Below, one piece after another: positions 58,509 to 64,000 of a stretch of DNA of 64,000 bases (its first letter is position 1; each line of letters begins with the position of its first letter). The notes beneath the pieces were generated by a model. The model made no database searches, had not been told where the DNA came from, and worked only from the letters and a program-made list of their open reading frames with translations. Source of the DNA: Capsicum annuum (lineage: Eukaryota > Streptophyta > Magnoliopsida > Solanales > Solanaceae); the NCBI RefSeq assembly GCF_002878395.1, contig NC_061121.1, positions 48,084,713 to 48,148,712 of the forward strand, written 5' to 3'. A program made the position numbers and the translations under genes.

Positions 58509-58687
58509 TTTTTTTTAAAGAGTTTTAGGGGATGAGAATCACCCCTAGGCCTTATCATTAATCACACAAAAACTATACATAGAGAGGGGCATAAACCTGA
58601 CCCCCAATCTGTGATTACAAATAAAGTGTAACTATTGTAAGAGAAATACAAAGAATGTGCTCTATAGATATGGAAAGGTATATAGTT

Positions 58688-59250
58688 CTAAGGTGGTTCA
58701 TGTAACTTGGTCATCTTCCTTCTCCTGAAGTGTGGCATGCCTAACTTATCAAGGTGAAAGTATCCAGCTACTGCTGAGGGGAGCTGACAGCTATGGAAAT
58801 AGTGTTGTGGCTGATCATGTTGATGGCTGACCTTTGACAAGGCATCTGCTACAAAGTTAGCTTCCCTGAACATATTTCTGCAAATACATAGTTGAAGTTG
58901 TGAAATGAGTTGTAGTAAGAAATCCACCAAGGGTTGTAGGTGCCATGGTATTGGTATTTGTTTCCTAATCCATTTGATCAAGAGCTCAGAGTTCACTTCC
59001 AGCACAACCTATTGTATATCATTGCTCAAACACCATGATATCCCCCATATAGCAGCTTGCAGCTCAGCCTGATTATTAGTTTCTTGTCCTAGAGGAGCAA
59101 CATAGCCATATATGAGATCACCCTTATGATTCTAATCACACCCCCTGCACCAATTTTTCCAGGGTTAGTGATTGCACTACCATAAGAATTAAACTTGACC
59201 ATTGGAGTTGATGGTTTAGACCAATACATAGTTGTAACTTCAAACTCATG
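58688..59250 (-). pseudogene. LINE RNase H domain
   Basis: Read leftwards: 'VKFNSYGSAITNPGKIGAGG', then 'QETNNQAELQAAIWGISWCL' with the Glu, 'VVLEVNSELLIKWI', and the closing 'REANFVADALSKVSHQHDQ'. The first catalytic Asp, expected in a D-G-S motif, is Tyr (SYGS), and stops or frame changes split the domain. It is the last domain of ORF2; the end is at about 58,688. Confidence 0.85.
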
Positions 59251-59570
59251 GATGCTTTTCTCCACATAAGCTGCTAGATTGACCCATCCAGAAAGTCAGG
59301 AGATGTAGGGAAAGACATTGTATAGCAAAAGTGAAATGTCTTTGTAAATCATAAACTTGACTCTGGCTAATTGAGGTTTTTTGTCTCCATATTTAACAGC
59401 ACACCCGCTCTTCCACAAGTTCCAGCAGATGATAATAGGAAGAGCCTACAATACAAACTTATGGGCTCTATTGGATGCTCTAGTTTTCAACCACTTCAGC
59501 ATCAGGTTCTTGAATTGTGAAGGAACATGAATAATGACCATAGATGAGGAGAAATACCTCCATATTTGAG

Positions 59571-60000
59571 TTACAAAGTACTCTCAACAAATGTACGAGG
59601 TATGTTGTCCCAGCCAGGAAAAGAGCAGCATCTAGATTTCATAGGAGCTATACCAAATTGATTCACCCTTTTATTTGTACGTAACTTCCTTCTCAGTACT
59701 CTCCATGTAAGAAAGGAACATTTGAAGGGAATCAACCTATGCCAGATATGATTGTGCAACAAAGTTACTTCTCTATGCTCTCTAATCAATTCCTAGGCAG
59801 ATGTACAATTGAAATCACCACTTGGAGTTGTAGTCCACAATAGGAAGTCAGGAGATTTTTCCTAAAACTGGACCTAAATTCTGATGATAGCCAGCAGTAG
59901 AGGAGGGGGAAGTACAGTAGCTAGCTTCTGTTTCTTCCACTAACCATCATTTAAAAATTCAGCTACTTTGGCATTACTGAACCTTACACCATCAATTCTG
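59571..60000 (-). pseudogene. LINE reverse-transcriptase zinc-binding region
   Basis: 'HNHIWHRLIPFKCSFLTWRV' and 'LRRKLRTNKRVNQFGI' are typical of the zf-RVT module that follows plant LINE RTs. The downstream Cys cluster is partly preserved ('SRCCSFPG'). Stops flank it on both sides. Confidence 0.85.
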
Positions 60001-60498
60001 TGGTTATTTAATGTCCCAGGCCAGACCAGTTATCCCACCAAAAGTTACATGTGCCTGATCTGATCCTCCAAAAAATATAATGCTCATTTGTCTTATTGTT
60101 TTTCATCATATCTTTCCATGTCATAGATTGCCCAGTACACCCTTTCCTGGCTACTGTATTCACTCTTTTGCAATACTTGGCTAGTAAAAAATCCCCCCAA
60201 AGAGTGTGTCTGCTTCTGAATATCCACTAGTGTTTCATCTACAGAGCCTTACATATATCAGCAATATGTCTAACTCCAATGCCATTTTCTATGATTGGGA
60301 AACAAAGCTCCTTCCAAGAAGTCCAATGATATTTATTCTTGTTGTCTTCCATCCCCAAAAGAAATCAACAAACAAACACACACGTTGTTTAATAATAGTC
60401 TTTAGAGAAATGCAAGCAGAAAGGCTATGAATAGGGATGGATTACAGAACATCTTTAATCAATACACTTCTACAACCATAGTTTGGCGGTTTAGAATG

Positions 60499-61436
60499 TC
60501 ATCCTACAATTCTAGTAGATACATTACTAACTAGACCAGCATAGTGACTAATTTTTTGTCTTCCAATGTGAATGGGACAACCAGGGTATGTAATAGGACT
60601 GTGTTTTTTCGGAAATTCAATTTCTTGTTTAATCCTTGAGACTGTAGAGGAAAATGCTTGATATGGTGATAAGAAATAGATCTTTTTCTTGTTGATCAGT
60701 TGGAAAGAAACTGTTTCATAAGAAGCCAAAGTCTTCATCACTATTCTGAGAGTTTTTCTTCTTCCTTTAGTAAAGATGATGATATCATCTGCAAAACTGA
60801 GATGGTTAATATGAGAACCATTCTAATCCATATGGAAACCATAATAGTGAGGGTGGTGGTGTAGGTTGTTCAGGGTTCTTGACAATACTTCAATCCCTAA
60901 GATGATTAAAGCAGGTGGTAAGGGGTCACCCTGTTTCAACCCCCTTGTAGAATGGAAAAACCATATCTAGTACCATTCACTAAGACTGAGTACTAATTGT
61001 TTGACAAGGTCCTCCAAATCATGTCAATAATGAGTTCACCAAAGCAAAATTTCCTTAATACCAGGCAAGAGTATGACCAAGAAACCCTATTATATGACCT
61101 GGTCATGTCCAGTTTAATAACTATATTTCCTTTAACTACTGGTTTATTGATGCCGCAAATGATCTCTTGAGCAAGAATTATGTTTTCAATAATGTTCCTA
61201 CCTCTCAAAAATCTTGATTGATTAATTGAGATAAGGGAGGGAAGTCTGGGAGCCAAACTGAGGTAAATAAGTTTAGAAATGATTTTATTGGTAAAGTTAC
61301 TTAAGCTGATAGGCCTATATTCAGATGGTTTGTTGGGATGAGACACTTTAGGAAGAAGAATCAAACAAGTATGAGCAAAGTACTTTGGCATAACATAACC
61401 ACAAAAATAGGCAATCACCACCTGTAGAAGGTCCAT
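60499..61436 (-). pseudogene. LINE reverse transcriptase
   Basis: The RT motifs, in order, are 'LILLPKVSHPNKPSEYRPIS', 'NQSRFLRGRNIIENIILAQE', 'IVIKLDMTRSYNRVSW' (first catalytic Asp present), '[20 protein letters not shown]', and 'HLSFADDIIIFTKG' at about 60,764-60,805 with the FADD box intact. A thumb-like segment follows to about 60,499. The catalytic residues are present, but frameshifts interrupt the frame near 60,990 and 60,830. Confidence 0.93.
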
Positions 61437-61447
61437 ACCAATAATTT

Positions 61448-62131
61448 TCAGTAGGATTGAAAGAATTTACCATTCATACTATCTGGACCTGCTACTGAAT
61501 GAGAACTCATAGAGAAGACCACTTCTGTTACTTCTTCCAAAGTAAGAATAGCCTGAAGATTCTCATTTTGTACATCAAAAATCAATTTAGGGATATTGGA
61601 TAGCATTTCCTCAGGTACATACTCTGTTGTCCCAGTAAAGATACCCTGGAAATGTGTAATTTCAGCTGCAACTATGTCATTATCCCCTTCGAACCAAACC
61701 CCCTCCTTATTCTTGAATTTGTGCATGAAAGTCCTTCTTCTTCTTTCTCTTATAAAGGCATGGATGTAGCTTGAATTAGCATTAGCATATTTAAACCGGT
61801 GTAGTTGAGATTTTTGCCTTAAGATAGCATCCTCCACCTTGAGATGTATGATATATTCAGCTTGGGTTTTGTGAAATTCCTTTCTATTTTTATTAGTACC
61901 ATTCAAGAGTAACTTTTCCTCATCTAGCTTATCCCTTTCTTCATACATTTTTACATTGGCATAAATATCACCAAATACCTCTTTATACCATTGACTTAAA
62001 GTATATGTTAATTTTTTCAGTTTCTGCTGAAATCTCCACATGGGTATTCCTGCACAAGGCTTTTGCCAGCAATTCTCCACAGTGTTAAGGAAAGTGGGAT
62101 GCTCCACCAAACAATCAAATATTTGAAACAT
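61448..62131 (-). pseudogene. LINE ORF2 linker between endonuclease and RT
   Basis: This is the longest uninterrupted frame in the window (227 codons): 'MWRFQQKLKKLTYTLSQWYK', 'FKYANANSSYIHAFIRERRR', 'GIFTGTTEYVPEEML', 'LTLEEVTEVVFSMSSHSVAG'. The last part leads into the RT 'PDS.NGKFFQ' motif. It belongs to one ORF2 with its neighbours, broken by shifts at either end. Confidence 0.9.
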
Positions 62132-62850
62132 GTGACTCCATCCTTTCTTGCATTTCTAGGAGCAGGGGACAGTGATCAGACCCCACAAAAAACAAGTGAG
62201 TGATGGTGGTCAATGGAATATCTTTCAACCAAACATGAGATACCATTACTCTTTCCATTCTCTTCCATATTCTAAATTTATCACCTATAAAGTTTGACCA
62301 GGTGAACTTGGGACCATGAAATCCTAAGCCAGTTAGTCCATAAGTGTCAATCACCACCCAGAAATTCAAAACTTTTCCTCATGTCATAAGGGATACCCCC
62401 CAATTTTTCACATACTTCAGTAATTACATTGAAGTCCCCAATTGTACACCAAGGTAGAGTTGAAGGAGACAGTTGTACCAACTTATTTCATAAAAGTTTT
62501 CTTAGTGTGTCTCTACACTTGGCATAAACAAATGTCATAAGATATGTTTGGGAAAAAGAAGAGTGTGAGTGAGCAAGTAATCTATTGTTCCTCAGTAGTA
62601 ATGATATCACAAGAAAAATCCAATGACCAAAATATCCAAATATTTCCATTGGAGTTTCAAAGAGCATGTTCCATCTTGAGTTTTCTTTTTGCTTCGTCAA
62701 GATGTATATTGTTGGAGAAAGGTTCCAGAATAGCAATCAAAGAGATATGTTAAATATTTATGAGTTGTTGGATTCTTTCCAGAACACCTTGGGTAAATAT
62801 ACCCCTTGCATTCCAAGAAAGATGACTGATCATTGTACTGGTTTATGGGA
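62115..62850 (-). pseudogene. LINE AP-type endonuclease
   Basis: The N-terminus is near 62,833: 'MISHLSWNARGI'. The middle has 'LPWCTIGDFNVITEVCEKLG' (GDFN motif with its Asp and Asn). The C-terminus (62,369-62,115) has 'GFHGPKFTWSN', 'VMVSHVWLKDIPLTTITHLF' and 'VGSDHCPLLLEM' with the terminal SDH motif. It would nick target DNA for target-primed reverse transcription. Frameshifts break it in at least three places. Confidence 0.88.
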
Positions 62851-62869
62851 ATGGGACCTTGTAAAAGGT

Positions 62870-63540
62870 CTAACTTTATGCCCATTTGGGTTGGGTATAG
62901 TGTGTTTGCCCTTTTTCCTTGATTTAATTAAGAAACCCTTGGGAGATAATCCATGTTGTGTACTAATATGGTGTGCCTCCTTAACAAACTCCTCTAGATC
63001 TCTTATATAAAAACATTAGTCCTATTTTCATCAATATTCCCCAACTGGCCGAAGAGACCATCATCTAAATCATCTTCTAAATGTATTACTCTGTATTCAT
63101 TATCAAGTTCTGAGGAAAACAATAGGGGCACATTTCAGTGATTTGATCCTGCATCAGTTCGAGCTCCACTTTCTCTTACAAGATATGGAAAGTCTTTTGT
63201 AGTACAGCAGTAGGTTCCACACCAACATTTATTTCTTCATCAAGCATCACCTGTATTTTATAGCCAGGCAAGGGCCATATTCTTACTTATTGTCACCTCT
63301 GTATTAGATATGCCATTCTCTCTAGGATGCTAAATATCCTCTATACTACTCACCTGATCATATAAACGGTGCCTGTCACTTGAATCAGCTACTTGATGAT
63401 CATCATACTTTCCATTGTTAGATTGTTCTATCTGCTGTACAATTAGATTGGGACCCCTTTTATCAGTGCCTGGGAAATTAATTGTGTTTTCACTCTCATG
63501 CTGAAGAGCTGTAAAATCATTAGATGTGGATGGACTAAGA
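62870..63540 (-). other. ORF1-ORF2 junction of the LINE, poorly coding
   Basis: Polar, low-conservation sequence with many stops in all frames between the ORF1 tail and the endonuclease start. Nothing further was recognised. Confidence 0.5.
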
Positions 63541-64000
63541 GTGTCTGGTTGTCCACCTTTATACTTAGCTGGAGACCTTGGTTTGAATACTAGTCTTTGG
63601 TTGTATCTACTACTCCTTTATTGGTTTGCCATTCATTTATAGTTTCCTTACCTTTATCTGTACTTTGTTGCTGCAATGTACCAGTTGGATTCTGCATTCT
63701 ATGGCATGTTGCAGCTTCTTCCTGTGGACCCTCTCCTTGAGTATCCTCAACCAACTTTTTCCAATCAGCCTCATCTTTTCCTTTGACAACACAAGATCTT
63801 GTAGCATGACCTTGATGCTTGCAATAAGAACAATATTTAGGGATATCTTCATACAAAATGGTTTTCCATCTTCCTTTACCATGTTCATCTTCATCATAGC
63901 CCAATTAAACATTCTGGTGTCTTGGCTTGGTGAGGTCAGTTTACAACTTGACCTTAGCCACACTACCCTTAGTTTTCTTGTAAGTTGCCAAATCTAGAAA
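63540..64000 (-). pseudogene. LINE ORF1-like protein with CCHC knuckle (partial)
   Basis: At the window edge the minus strand reads 'DLATYKKTKGSVAKVKL', stop, 'TDLTKPRHQNV', then 'GRWKTILYEDIPKYCSYCKH' and 'QGHATRSCVVKGKDEADWKK'. This is the DUF4283/zf-CCHC_4 type RNA-binding ORF1 of plant LINEs, with an intact C-x2-C-x4-H-x4-C. Its N-terminus lies outside the window and its C-terminus is polar and poorly conserved. Confidence 0.85.

Larger units (their letters stand above)
58509..64000 (-). mobile_element. L1-type non-LTR retrotransposon (LINE), 5' end outside window
   Basis: The plus-strand T8 run at 58,509-58,516 is the poly(A) tail of a minus-strand element. Upstream (higher coordinates), in order, lie RNase H, RVT zinc-binding, RT, endonuclease and an ORF1-like zinc-knuckle protein. 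About 5.5 kb is present, nearly the full length expected for a plant L1. Insertion into the gypsy 3' LTR is shown by the abrupt LTR end. The distal target duplication lies beyond the window. Confidence 0.92.

Overview
The window is from a large, repeat-rich plant nuclear genome, most likely Solanaceae and probably Capsicum. The taxon is inferred from the style of the DUF1985/Ulp1 coding remnants and the long Ty3/gypsy LTRs; I could not run a search. It is AT-rich, eukaryotic and almost wholly made of transposable elements. I see no intact host gene, no tRNA or rRNA, and no bacterial features. Two 100-N assembly gaps lie inside simple repeats.

Left part (1-7,300): the 5' end of a Ty1/copia element on the minus strand (gag start, primer-binding site, 1,038-bp LTR), then a degenerate hAT DNA transposon (about 2,116-7,265) that encloses a ~170-bp AT-rich tandem array.

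Middle-left (7,700-23,080): an accessory block of Mutator-like/Ulp1 material. It holds two copies of a tiny coiled-coil-like gene, a 2.3-kb foldback of a region resembling the N-terminus of a MULE transposase, an eight-copy 166-bp satellite, and two convergent multi-exon DUF1985/Ulp1 (C48 peptidase) pseudogenes. A minisatellite built on the palindromic word ATCTGTTGCAACAGAT recurs between these pieces and inside several introns.

Middle (23,080-39,387): an LTR patchwork. An LTR has landed in an exon of the minus-strand Ulp1 pseudogene and is itself split by a solo LTR with a TTTAC target duplication. Further right are the 3' end of another LTR element, a truncated copia gag-protease with its 274-bp LTR, a Stowaway-like MITE split by a solo LTR, and a minus-strand long-LTR element.

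Right (39,388-64,000): a deep nest. A Ty3/gypsy element (gag-pol at about 51,430-56,101) has its 5' LTR split by a 9.8-kb element with ~3-kb LTRs and no coding content (target duplication ATTTT). The 3' LTR of that inner element holds a 1.4-kb solo LTR (target duplication TATAT). The 3' LTR of the gypsy element is cut by the poly(A) end of an L1-type LINE on the minus strand, which runs off the window.

Every coding region carries stops, frameshifts or lost catalytic residues, so autonomous function is unlikely. The interest lies in the foldback, the palindromic minisatellite, the short satellites and the insertion history.
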